A stretch of DNA of 13,232 nt from Methyloglobulus sp. (GTDB lineage: Bacteria; Pseudomonadota; Gammaproteobacteria; Methylococcales; Methylomonadaceae). Location of the stretch: NCBI GenBank assembly GCA_013140405.1, contig JABFSV010000502.1:1-13232 (forward strand), in the 5' to 3' direction. This document shows positions 1 to 7,660 of the stretch, piece after piece; the first letter of the stretch is position 1; each line of letters starts with the position of its first letter. The position numbers and the translations under genes were made by a program. The notes below the pieces were generated by a model. That model did no database searches, had not been told where the DNA came from, and was given only the letters and a program-made list of their open reading frames with translations.

Positions 1-661
1 AAGTGCCATAAAGATTGCCATCGTTGCCGACGACCAAAGATGCCGAAGGCCTGCTTCCTTCGGTTGCACCAAACACAAAATGATGGATAATTGAGTAAAT
101 GCCAGTCGTTGTCAGTTTGTACACGATACCAACGCCGTTTAGTCCACCAGAAGTTGTTGTCCCATAAAGAGTCCCATCAGCTATCTGTACGGGGGGAGTT
201 GGGCGTAATATTCCATTATCAATACTATAACCATCATTCAATACGGCTCCAAATTGATGTAACACAGTAACCACGCCAGCTGGTGTCATTTTAAAGACCG
301 CCCCTCCTGCGGCATTGCCATTGGTGGTTGTACCATAGAAATTGCCATCCAATCCAAGCATCAATACCGAAGGAGAAGGGGGCAGTGAACCTGCTTTGGG
401 AATAAAAGCATGCATAACCTTATAAGCACCTGTCGGTGTTATTCGAAACGCATTTCCTACAATAGTGCTCGACGAAGATGTGGTGCCGTACAGATTGCCA
501 TCTCGTCCCTGGATGAGTTGACCATGTGGTAATCTCCCTTCCGTACCGACAAGATCATGAAGGGTGGTCACTACCGCCTGCGCCATCAGGCTGTTACCGA
601 AAAGCACGAATGCCATCAATTTAAAAAAAAAATTTTTCGTTATAACCAAATCAGTTGCCAT
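1..661 (-). CDS. Partial exported DGNLYGTT tandem-repeat protein (GloVer / choice-of-anchor type), N-terminal 220 residues
   Basis: The reading frame is open from an ATG at 661 down to the left edge, so the 3' end is missing. A Shine-Dalgarno GGAG lies about 8 nt before the ATG. Residues 1-30 form a basic then hydrophobic signal peptide (NFFFKLMAFVLFGNSLMAQA), with cleavage probably near AQA-VVTT. The rest consists of beta-type repeats of about 55-60 residues, each with a DGNLYGTT-like core: DGNLYGTT, DGNFYGTT, DGTLYGTT and DGNLYGT at the edge. Between cores are segments such as AVFKMTPAGVVTVLHQF and GIVYKLTTTGIYSIIHHF. This matches the family of tandem 'choice-of-anchor' repeat proteins found in environmental bacteria, which probably form beta-propeller-like surface or secreted proteins with a C-terminal anchor. 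The function is unknown and the expected anchor lies outside the window. The family assignment is fairly sure; any role is not. Confidence 0.8.
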   Translation of the reverse strand, partial: MATDLVITKNFFFKLMAFVLFGNSLMAQAVVTTLHDLVGTEGRLPHGQLIQGRDGNLYGTTSSSSTIVGNAFRITPTGAYKVMHAFIPKAGSLPPSPSVLMLGLDGNFYGTTTNGNAAGGAVFKMTPAGVVTVLHQFGAVLNDGYSIDNGILRPTPPVQIADGTLYGTTTSGGLNGVGIVYKLTTTGIYSIIHHFVFGATEGSRPSASLVVGNDGNLYGT

Positions 662-785
662 AGTGACTCCTTCGTTATTATTATCAATAATCCAGTGTAG
701 CTGGCTGCCGTTGTTAATCGTGTATTTTTCTAATATATCAAACGTGCTGATATATACTTTTATTAGGCGTTAAAATAAACACAAG

Positions 786-1652
786 TTATTTGAACCTGCG
801 AGAAAAATCCTCCTGGGCACCTTCCTTTAATAACTTGTAAGCCTCCCTGATATTTTCTTGTGAACTCGATAATAAGAGGTCATGCCCTTTTATGAGCTTT
901 TGTTTCTCATCATCTGTTGCACTGCTAGCAGCTGCGCTAAACTTTTCATTGGCAGATGCCACGTCTTGCTTCGCTGAAGCTATCTTTTTGTTGTAAGCAG
1001 CAAGCAACTCCTCATAAGATTTAGTGTCTTTTCCCGCAACCTTAAGGGCATCTATGCGCTTTTGTATCCCTAAAGAAGCGGCATCAGCATCTGATACCAA
1101 CTGATTTTCTTTCGACACAAGAACCAGCGCATTCGCACGATCAACACTGCGCCTACTTTTTATCCATTCGGCCTTTACTTTGTCGGCAACATTTTTGACA
1201 TCCGCTTTTGTAGCGCTCCGGCTTATTTCAGCCTTGAGTACCTCAAACATGTCAAGTTCAGCAATAAGCTCAGAAACCAGGCTTTTCCTATCTGATTCGT
1301 TTAAGGTGGCTATTTTTTCAATCCTGTCCTTAAACGGCGCAAGTTGACCAATGCGATTGTCAACTTGTTTTAAAAGGTACATTTTTCCTCTATGAACCAT
1401 TGCTTTTGTGGGATTGATATTTCCTTGTTCTTCCCCCAAAATCTTTCCTACAGAGAAGCTGTTAGCTTGCGGTGTTGGCGTTGCTTCTGCCTTATGTTCG
1501 CTACCGATTGGTTCCTGGCCTTTATCCTTAATAGCTTCATATTGGGCAATCAAGACATCTTTTACAGGAACATCGCTTACAAATGAAAATGAAGCCGCAA
1601 TAACCGCCAAAAAAACAATCGCTAACGATAATGTTGTGGTGAGATTTTTCAT
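786..1652 (-). CDS. Exported or membrane-anchored alpha-helical protein of unknown function
   Basis: This is a 288-residue protein with ATG at 1652 and an AGAGGA ribosome site about 7 nt upstream. Residues 1-25 are hydrophobic after a short basic start (MKNLTTTLSLAIVFLAVIAA) and act as a signal peptide or N-terminal anchor. Residues 45-80 are polar and Pro/Gln-rich, probably a linker. From about residue 85 to 280 the sequence is almost wholly helical and charged, with heptad-like Lys/Glu/Ala/Leu patterns (for example RIDALKVAGKDTKSYEELLA), consistent with coiled coil or a helical bundle. There are no cysteines, catalytic motifs or metal sites. I do not recognise the family. It could be a periplasmic adaptor or structural protein. 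It lies 124 bp upstream of the repeat-protein gene on the same strand, so the two may be co-transcribed, though that gap is wide for an operon. Confidence 0.75.
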   Translation of the reverse strand: MKNLTTTLSLAIVFLAVIAASFSFVSDVPVKDVLIAQYEAIKDKGQEPIGSEHKAEATPTPQANSFSVGKILGEEQGNINPTKAMVHRGKMYLLKQVDNRIGQLAPFKDRIEKIATLNESDRKSLVSELIAELDMFEVLKAEISRSATKADVKNVADKVKAEWIKSRRSVDRANALVLVSKENQLVSDADAASLGIQKRIDALKVAGKDTKSYEELLAAYNKKIASAKQDVASANEKFSAAASSATDDEKQKLIKGHDLLLSSSQENIREAYKLLKEGAQEDFSRRFK

Positions 1653-1693
1653 GACTAATTCCTCTTACTGTTAAGTTTTGAACGTATAACCTG

Positions 1694-1722
1694 ACTGTAT
1701 AAATTATTAATGCGGATCACAA
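1694..1722 (-). promoter_or_regulatory. Candidate sigma70 promoter for the helical protein gene
   Basis: On the minus strand, TTGTGA (1722-1717) and TACAGT (1699-1694) are separated by 17 nt. Each matches four of six consensus bases. The position fits a 35-40 nt leader before the ATG at 1652. It is based on pattern only, so confidence is low. Confidence 0.35.
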
Positions 1723-1789
1723 TGCCTGACGTGAACATATGATCCATTAACCTTACACAAATCCCTTAAAACTTTCATAAATTGGTGAT

Positions 1790-1816
1790 GGCGAAGAGGT
1801 TTAGAGCCTCTCCGCC
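1790..1816. other. Inverted repeat in the intergenic region (possible mRNA 3' hairpin)
   Basis: Arms GGCG-A-AGAGG (1790-1799) and CCTCT-C-CGCC (1807-1816) pair with a single A/C mismatch around a 7-nt loop. The repeat lies 145 bp past the stop of the peroxidase gene, which reads toward it. No T-run follows on either strand, so it is not a classical intrinsic terminator. It may stabilise an mRNA end or mark a Rho-dependent end. The 308-bp gap at 1653-1960 holds no convincing gene. Confidence 0.4.
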
Positions 1817-1876
1817 GTCAGCCTTACAATATCCAACAGTATGGACATTGTTTTTATCTATCCCACTTCATCGGTC

Positions 1877-1900
1877 AGGTTGGCGGTGTTTTGCCAACCT
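1877..1900. other. Perfect 8-bp inverted repeat downstream of the peroxidase gene
   Basis: AGGTTGGC (1877-1884) and GCCAACCT (1893-1900) are perfect complements around the 8-nt loop GGTGTTTT. The repeat lies 61-84 bp past the peroxidase stop at 1961. A hairpin at the 3' end of that transcript is plausible, but no U-tract follows it. Confidence 0.45.
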
Positions 1901-1960
1901 AGCTTTTGAAGGTTTTACTGGGCTGCATGAATATCGCAACCCTTTTTTCAACTACCGTAC

Positions 1961-4900
1961 TCAGTTTACTGTCATGGTATAGGTTGCTTGGGCAGTTGCA
2001 CCGCCATTGGTCAACGTATAATTAACCGTATAAGTACCTACTCTCGACAGCCGCCGTGCTTCATTAGTCCCTCCGACACCTGTCAACTGCCATGTCACTA
2101 CGTTATTACCAGCACCAGTTACAATAGCTGTTGCAGTAGCAGTGCCGTTAGTGAAGCTGGAGCTATTAATAGTCACAGTTCCGGCATTATTAGGCGCATC
2201 ATTGCCACGAACATTGAAAGAAATGTTCTGCACCCCTCCTGCTCCACTTGCTAATGCATTTAGTGCATCGTTAACTGCCGTAATCGTCGCATTTCCCGAT
2301 AGTATCACCGCTTGTTGGCTACCTGGAATAGCGTTAGAGTTATTGGTAACAGTCAGCGTTCCAGTTTTGAGACCACCTGTGGTAGGTTGAAAACGTACTC
2401 TGATGATACAGGTTGCGCCATTCGCCCCCAAAGCTGCACCACAGTTACCAACAAAACCACCCACCCTTGAAAAACCAGCACCAAGTGAACCATTCAGAAC
2501 GACGCTGTTGATAGTCAAGGGAGCAGTACCCGAGTTAGATAGGATAAAGTCTCTGGTTGGCCCTGTTCCTGCAGCCGCTGCAGTTTGTGTGCTACCAAAA
2601 TCGAAAGCACTCTCTGACAAAGCCGCAACAGGCGCAGTTCCTGTACCGCTCATTGCAAGGTTAGTCACTAGTCCCACCCCGTTGTGAACGATGACAACAG
2701 ATGCCGACTTCAAACCTGATGAATCAGGTGTGAATCTCACACTGATAGTACAAGTTTGGTTTCGAAGAAGGGTTGTACCTGCTGTACAGGTGCCACCGGT
2801 TCTTGTAAACAAAGTTGCATTGGCACCCGAAATCGCCACACTATCCAAAACAAGGCTCGCAACCCCACTGTTTCTGACCGTTACCGTGCGAGCAGCTGAG
2901 GTTGTACCCACGATTTGGTTAGGGAAACTAAAATTGCCTGTCGTTGCAACAGTGGGAGTAATAGAGACTATTGGCCCCCTAGTGGTACAAGTCCCCCTAA
3001 CAGCACCAGGTACTTGACAGAAGCTCAACTGTTCCATATTCCACAAGGTGTCGATACCGTCAGTGGATCGAGGCACAGCAGGTACAATCGGTGCAGCAGC
3101 AGTAGGATCTGCATTGTCAGTAACAGTCACACTGCCATCAGCATTGCCGACGACGGTATACTCATTTGCTGGCCCTGAGAACAACGCCTTATCGCAGTTA
3201 ACCCGAGCTGAAGCTGGATTAACATTGCAGTCAGGCGTAACAATTGTAGGCCGCAGGATTTCCCGAACAGCGACGATGTTGCCTGGATTGACCTTACCTG
3301 CAAACACGGCTGCTTGCAACGTCATGCCCGCAGTACCAGTGCCGAAGTTTCCAGAAGCAGCTACGTTCTCCATAAGGCCAGTACTGCCTAACAGAGTACC
3401 CGAACCATCATTAATAACATCAATAACTTCGCCATCGCCATCCAGAATAACGACAGGAGCATGAACACTTAGCCGTACATTCAAGTACTTGTCACCGTCA
3501 AGGATGTCATTGGCACCACGACCTTCAAGGGTATCGCTACCAGCACCACCCAGAAGGATATTACCTTCACCCCAGACACCACCAGGAGTACCTAGACCCG
3601 CAAAAGCTGGCTCAGCTTCTAAACCGCAGAAGTATGTTGAGGCTGCATCAGTGATCGGTTGTGGATCGACAACCCTCATTGCGGGTGTCACTAACAACTC
3701 CAGTCCAGCAATACGTGCCACGCCATCTGCGTCCAATGCGTCACAGCCGATGAAACCACCGGCACCGGCAAGGCCACCAACCGCGCTGGGTATAGCGTCG
3801 TCACCACGCAAGGTATCATTAAGATTCCAACCAGACAGCGCTTCAACTTCGTTGAAACGGTCACGGACAGCATTAGCAGGGAGCGGAACACCGACTAGAT
3901 TCAGATTCAAGTCCATATTTTGGGCTTGTGGATCATTAAGGCCTATCAGCCAATCCCAGCCAGCACCGCCAGCATTCTTTTCAACGCCAGGGCCAGCCAC
4001 ACCGATGTCATCGCCGCCTTCCATGTCATAGTCGTCGTCACCACCTTGTCCAATCAGAATGTCATGGCCAGGCAGGTTGTGATCGTCAAAAAACAAGGAA
4101 GAACTATCACCGATCAACAGGTCAGGTTGGTCACCGCCTTCTTCCCAGTCATCGCCACTATCACCGAAGACAGCATCTGTACCTTGTCCGGCGATGGCGA
4201 AATCGTCACCTGCGCCTAAAAAGGTTTCATTGATATTGCCACCGCCATTGGTGAAGTCCTTGCCATCGCCAGCAATAATGATGTCGAGGCCGATACCGCC
4301 GTCGATGGCATCATTGCCAGGACCGCCTTTTATGAAGTCGTCACCCGATGTGTCGGTGATAATATCATCGCCTTCGCCACCCAGGACAACATCATCGCCG
4401 CCGCCGCCTTCGATTCTATCATTGTCAAGGCCACCCCAGAACGTATCGTTGTCGTTGCCGCCATAGAAGTTGTCAGCAAAATCAGTACCGTTATAGACTG
4501 CCTGACCGTTAATGCCGGGAGGATCGACGCTATTGGTTGAGCGATATTGAATTCTTCCATTAGGTGAGCGAAGTAACAGAAGGTTTTCATTACACTCCGT
4601 TTCTGGGTCGTCATTGACCGAGCCTGCACCAGTAATAGCACTGCCAGAAGCCGCAGGCCATGTAAGCCGACCAAGCTCAAATTTACAATCGGCGGTCGCA
4701 AAGGGATCAGCCTTTAAGGTATGGGTATACGGATTGGTATTACGCAACACTAACTCGGCGAACGAATTGCCTTCAAGCTGAGCCCGCAAGTTCATACCGG
4801 GTGTACGGGCAAGGTAATAAAACCGATCGCCATTTTGGAGGTCGGTCATTTGCTTCTCAAACACATAGTTGAAGGTAGGCCCTAACAGACCACCAAACAC

Positions 4901-7600
4901 ATTGGTGTTCTCAGCAAGGCCACCCATCCACAGGTCGATATCGTCAACTCCCGTTTGCGATACGCCCCCGACATTCGCCCAGACACCAGTGCTGAACATG
5001 AACTCGGCAGCGTCCGGGATCGTCGTGCCGTTGACGATCAGTCCGGCGGCTGCGCGTCGAGATGCCAGCGTGGCAGGCTCGTTGTCGCCAACGGTGCTGA
5101 AATCGTTGTCAGGGCCTGCACTCGCAAAGAGAATACTCGGGTGTTTACCATACGCCGCAATGAAGTTGACCAAAGATGCATGGTGCTTTATCGCCTGGTC
5201 GAAATCAATCCAGTTCGAGTATGGCGCCAATTGGCCATCATTCGTCGCTGCAAATATTTGCTTGCGGACGTTATTCAGGGAAGGCACACCCTCGCTACGG
5301 GCACGCATCATGTTAAGGCTAGGCAAGTCAAGCGGAAGCCCCAACAGATTGTTACGTAACGTGTCAGTGACGAATTCGTCGATCTCATTACCCACTTGGT
5401 CTGACAAGCCCATTATAAGCTGACCAGTCGCCTGATGGGCATCGAGCTTTATGTCAGGGTTACCACTATTATAGAATTCTACAGGGTTGAGGAATCCTTT
5501 GAGCAAGCCAATTTCATTATCCAGTGGCGTATCTGCTATTATCGGATCACCATTTGCATCACGAAGTTGAGGACGCGGGAGGGTCTCGGTCAACATTGAG
5601 TGGCCGAATCGGTAAACCGCATGGGCAAACTCAGCCGTAATCGCGGAGTTGACATCGGTTTGGTTAAAGGCAAATGCTTCAAAGGGGTTGATCGCAGGTT
5701 GGACCTTGCGAGCGAACTCCTCAAACACCAAATGCTGGTATTGCATTTCAGTGACAAAACGTGCGGCCTGGAACATACGCTCACCAAAAGTGAAGGTCTT
5801 GTTCGTCCCCGAGGCCACGATGGCTTTGAAATCAGCCAAAAGAGCAGCGTTTTCAGGCAAAGCCAGTACGGCAGCATTGTAATCGACCAGGCGGTCATGT
5901 TCCATGTGAAAGATCTGGTGGATGGCAGTCAGGGCGATATTCTCGTTACAACGACCGTCACCGCAGATAAAGTGTTCGTCTAGCAGGTCATCATCATAAG
6001 ACCCTGGTGGATCTGCTGTGGCCAAACTCGACCCAACAAGATTGTCATTATCCGGGAAGAGTGTTCCGATGAGTGGGTCTCCTGAGTTAAGACAGGGTGT
6101 GTTGGGGGGGGAGCCAGGCGGAAGCGCCGAGCAGTCCAGGTGGAACGTTGGTGCTGCACTGTGCGCGATGTCATTCAGGAATGCCGTATTGATACGACGG
6201 ACCACGTCCACAGGCGCAGGAACCGGGTTGGCTATATTACCCTCGAGTAGACCTGTACCGTTATTCGTAACAAATTGGGGAAGACCACGGGCTGGGCCGG
6301 GAATAAAGTTACCATAGGGGTCAGCCGCGATCATGGGGATATTGTTTACGTCAGCATCAACCAGTTGAAGACCGAGCTTGTCTGCAACCTCATCTTTGAC
6401 TGTCGACCACTTGGCTATGCCGCCAACAGGTGCTGGCTCAGAGAGGAACTTGCCTGTGGCGACGGGACGATCGTCCGCGGTACCGAGGAGGTTGTCGGGG
6501 CCAGCGACCATCGTATACTCACGCAACAACACTTGATGCGAAGAATGTGAGGTGTAGGTTTGGCTTTGGTCTACAAACGGACTGTCGGAGTTAACCGTAC
6601 CACGGTAGCAGTTAGGATTGGTAGGGTCAGAACAGCTAGGAGGTACAATAGTGCCTCGTGTCAGAACCATAAACTGCTTGTTTGCAGGCAAGTTGTCAGC
6701 ACTTTCGTCGCAACCGACAGGGACGTTGATCCCAGGCACATCACACACGGTCAGAGGATCGTCAACCAAGGTATGATCCGGCCCAGCAATCAGAGGGTCA
6801 TCAGCCTTCAAAGGCACAAAGACAGCACCGTTACCGCCGTTGTTTATCTTGTCGAGGCCGTGGTCAAAAAACTGGCCGAAGATAGTGAACAACGAGTTGA
6901 AAGGTGGCGAAAGCCCAACATCGGTGGTCACGTTCGGGATCAACAAGGTTTCAAAATCAGGCACTACCCCACACCCGGAGGGAAGTCCGTTACTATCACA
7001 CGGCAGCACGATAGGGGCTCCACCCTGCGCCCTGGGAGGATTAAGGTATACATAAGCAGCAGCTAGGTTGGTTGAGGTCTGGTCAACAATCAGGTTACTG
7101 ATCATGCGCGGTTGGCTGTCGACTACTGCCCCGCCGGTCTGGTTATAGTTGGTCACACCGAAACCGGGAGGGCCGAATACTCCGGCATCTTCCGCCTGCT
7201 TATTGAAATTGGGTACGGTCAGACGCGGGAAAACTTGATCCGCCGCACCGAATTTCGTCTGGCCTTGTTCCAAATTGTTACACGAGCCATCAACAGTCCG
7301 AAGGCCGAAGGATAGCAGTGTACTGGAGATTTGGTTAGGGCCATCGCCGACAAGCGCACCACATAAACCCGTTTCAGATGTCGTATTCGCAGCATGAAAC
7401 TCGGAGATCTTGATCTGCTTAAGAATAAATGACAAGTCGGCTGCGGATACTGTAAAACCCGCCCCGACATCGGACGTGTTTATTGCAGCCTGTGAGGTAT
7501 CCACGCCTACATTCGACATGGCTATGACCGTTGCCAGCAGCAAGGTCTGCAAAGGCTGCCTCCGTTTCTCGGCAAGGCAGTGAGAGGTTTTAGCTAACAT
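1961..7600 (-). CDS. Exported animal-type haem peroxidase with RTX calcium-binding repeats and ASPM/SPD-2/Hydin-like domains (MopA-like)
   Basis: This is a 1,879-residue protein. I start it at the ATG at 7600, which has AGGGGA upstream and directly precedes a signal peptide (basic KRR, then LQTLLLATVIAMSNVGV, cleavage near SQA-AINT). The frame stays open to 7708, but that extension contains the promoter. Residues 50-1010 form an animal haem peroxidase domain. It starts with DLSFILKQIKISEFHAAN. The distal motif FGQFFDHGLDKINNGG has His247. Further motifs are FVDQSQTYTSHS and CGDGRCNENIALTAIHQIFHMEHDR near 545-570. The proximal motif is EFAHAVYRFGHSM with His667. RTX Gly/Asp repeats follow at about 1046-1200, with a smaller patch near 1340-1370. 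Two ASPM/SPD-2/Hydin-like beta domains lie at about 1540-1650 and 1655-1765, and an Ig-like domain ends the protein. Known relatives include secreted bacterial peroxidases, some of which oxidise Mn(II). The peroxidase fold is certain; the substrate is inferred. Confidence 0.93.
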   Translation of the reverse strand: MLAKTSHCLAEKRRQPLQTLLLATVIAMSNVGVDTSQAAINTSDVGAGFTVSAADLSFILKQIKISEFHAANTTSETGLCGALVGDGPNQISSTLLSFGLRTVDGSCNNLEQGQTKFGAADQVFPRLTVPNFNKQAEDAGVFGPPGFGVTNYNQTGGAVVDSQPRMISNLIVDQTSTNLAAAYVYLNPPRAQGGAPIVLPCDSNGLPSGCGVVPDFETLLIPNVTTDVGLSPPFNSLFTIFGQFFDHGLDKINNGGNGAVFVPLKADDPLIAGPDHTLVDDPLTVCDVPGINVPVGCDESADNLPANKQFMVLTRGTIVPPSCSDPTNPNCYRGTVNSDSPFVDQSQTYTSHSSHQVLLREYTMVAGPDNLLGTADDRPVATGKFLSEPAPVGGIAKWSTVKDEVADKLGLQLVDADVNNIPMIAADPYGNFIPGPARGLPQFVTNNGTGLLEGNIANPVPAPVDVVRRINTAFLNDIAHSAAPTFHLDCSALPPGSPPNTPCLNSGDPLIGTLFPDNDNLVGSSLATADPPGSYDDDLLDEHFICGDGRCNENIALTAIHQIFHMEHDRLVDYNAAVLALPENAALLADFKAIVASGTNKTFTFGERMFQAARFVTEMQYQHLVFEEFARKVQPAINPFEAFAFNQTDVNSAITAEFAHAVYRFGHSMLTETLPRPQLRDANGDPIIADTPLDNEIGLLKGFLNPVEFYNSGNPDIKLDAHQATGQLIMGLSDQVGNEIDEFVTDTLRNNLLGLPLDLPSLNMMRARSEGVPSLNNVRKQIFAATNDGQLAPYSNWIDFDQAIKHHASLVNFIAAYGKHPSILFASAGPDNDFSTVGDNEPATLASRRAAAGLIVNGTTIPDAAEFMFSTGVWANVGGVSQTGVDDIDLWMGGLAENTNVFGGLLGPTFNYVFEKQMTDLQNGDRFYYLARTPGMNLRAQLEGNSFAELVLRNTNPYTHTLKADPFATADCKFELGRLTWPAASGSAITGAGSVNDDPETECNENLLLLRSPNGRIQYRSTNSVDPPGINGQAVYNGTDFADNFYGGNDNDTFWGGLDNDRIEGGGGDDVVLGGEGDDIITDTSGDDFIKGGPGNDAIDGGIGLDIIIAGDGKDFTNGGGNINETFLGAGDDFAIAGQGTDAVFGDSGDDWEEGGDQPDLLIGDSSSLFFDDHNLPGHDILIGQGGDDDYDMEGGDDIGVAGPGVEKNAGGAGWDWLIGLNDPQAQNMDLNLNLVGVPLPANAVRDRFNEVEALSGWNLNDTLRGDDAIPSAVGGLAGAGGFIGCDALDADGVARIAGLELLVTPAMRVVDPQPITDAASTYFCGLEAEPAFAGLGTPGGVWGEGNILLGGAGSDTLEGRGANDILDGDKYLNVRLSVHAPVVILDGDGEVIDVINDGSGTLLGSTGLMENVAASGNFGTGTAGMTLQAAVFAGKVNPGNIVAVREILRPTIVTPDCNVNPASARVNCDKALFSGPANEYTVVGNADGSVTVTDNADPTAAAPIVPAVPRSTDGIDTLWNMEQLSFCQVPGAVRGTCTTRGPIVSITPTVATTGNFSFPNQIVGTTSAARTVTVRNSGVASLVLDSVAISGANATLFTRTGGTCTAGTTLLRNQTCTISVRFTPDSSGLKSASVVIVHNGVGLVTNLAMSGTGTAPVAALSESAFDFGSTQTAAAAGTGPTRDFILSNSGTAPLTINSVVLNGSLGAGFSRVGGFVGNCGAALGANGATCIIRVRFQPTTGGLKTGTLTVTNNSNAIPGSQQAVILSGNATITAVNDALNALASGAGGVQNISFNVRGNDAPNNAGTVTINSSSFTNGTATATAIVTGAGNNVVTWQLTGVGGTNEARRLSRVGTYTVNYTLTNGGATAQATYTMTVN
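3499..3573 (-). repeat. Second, short RTX patch in the peroxidase
   Basis: The translation contains GEGNILLGGAGSDTLEGRG and then ANDILDG, two to three RTX-like units. It lies about 140 residues after the main RTX block and just before the beta-domain region. This is a second Ca2+-binding roll or the degenerate tail of the first. Confidence 0.7.
4001..4465 (-). repeat. RTX (hemolysin-type) calcium-binding nonapeptide repeats within the peroxidase
   Basis: Translated on the minus strand, this segment carries many GGxGxDxxx-like units: GGNDNDTFWGGLDNDRIEGG, GGEGDDIIT, GGPGNDAIDGG and, after a less regular stretch, GGQGGDDDYDMEGGDDIG. RTX repeats fold into a parallel beta-roll that binds Ca2+ outside the cell. 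The units are degenerate and interrupted by insertions, as in other RTX-bearing peroxidases. The DNA itself is correspondingly repetitive, with many GCC/ATC triplets. Confidence 0.88.
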
Positions 7601-7618
7601 GATATGTTCCCCTGTAAT

Positions 7619-7624
7619 AAAGTA
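7619..7624 (-). promoter_or_regulatory. Candidate -10 element of the FNR-type peroxidase promoter
   Basis: TACTTT on the minus strand keeps the three most conserved -10 bases (TA...T). It begins 22 nt after the FNR-like box, which would place the transcription start near 7612 with a leader of about 12 nt carrying the AGGGGA ribosome site. An alternative -10, TATAAA at 7633-7628, is closer to consensus but places the FNR box off register. Confidence 0.45.
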
Positions 7625-7646
7625 AAGTTTATATGCCTGATTCATC

Positions 7647-7660
7647 ATGATATTTATCAA
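7647..7660 (-). promoter_or_regulatory. FNR/Anr-type box upstream of the peroxidase gene
   Basis: On the minus strand the sequence reads TTGATAAATATCAT, against the FNR/Anr consensus TTGAT-N4-ATCAA, with only the last base differing. Its centre (7653.5) lies about 54 nt before the start codon at 7600. Exactly 22 nt separate it from a TANNNT-type -10 (TACTTT). That spacing is expected for a class II site centred at -41.5. FNR-family proteins sense oxygen loss, so this suggests the peroxidase is switched by oxygen status. Confidence 0.6.

Noticed and set aside
3489..4031. 180-residue open frame on the plus strand
   Set aside because: It lies antisense inside the RTX and linker part of the peroxidase, is rich in Pro/Ser from the complementary codons, and has no ribosome site or recognisable domain.
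4001..4465. Possible CRISPR or tandem DNA repeat array
   Set aside because: The periodic GCC/ATC triplets come from codons of the RTX protein repeats. Units are not identical at DNA level and have no spacers.
4869..5423. 184-residue open frame on the plus strand
   Set aside because: It is antisense to the conserved haem peroxidase domain. Its composition reflects the complementary strand of a real gene, with no family resemblance.
6560..7066. 168-residue open frame on the plus strand
   Set aside because: It is antisense to the distal-His region of the peroxidase and has no ribosome site or motif.
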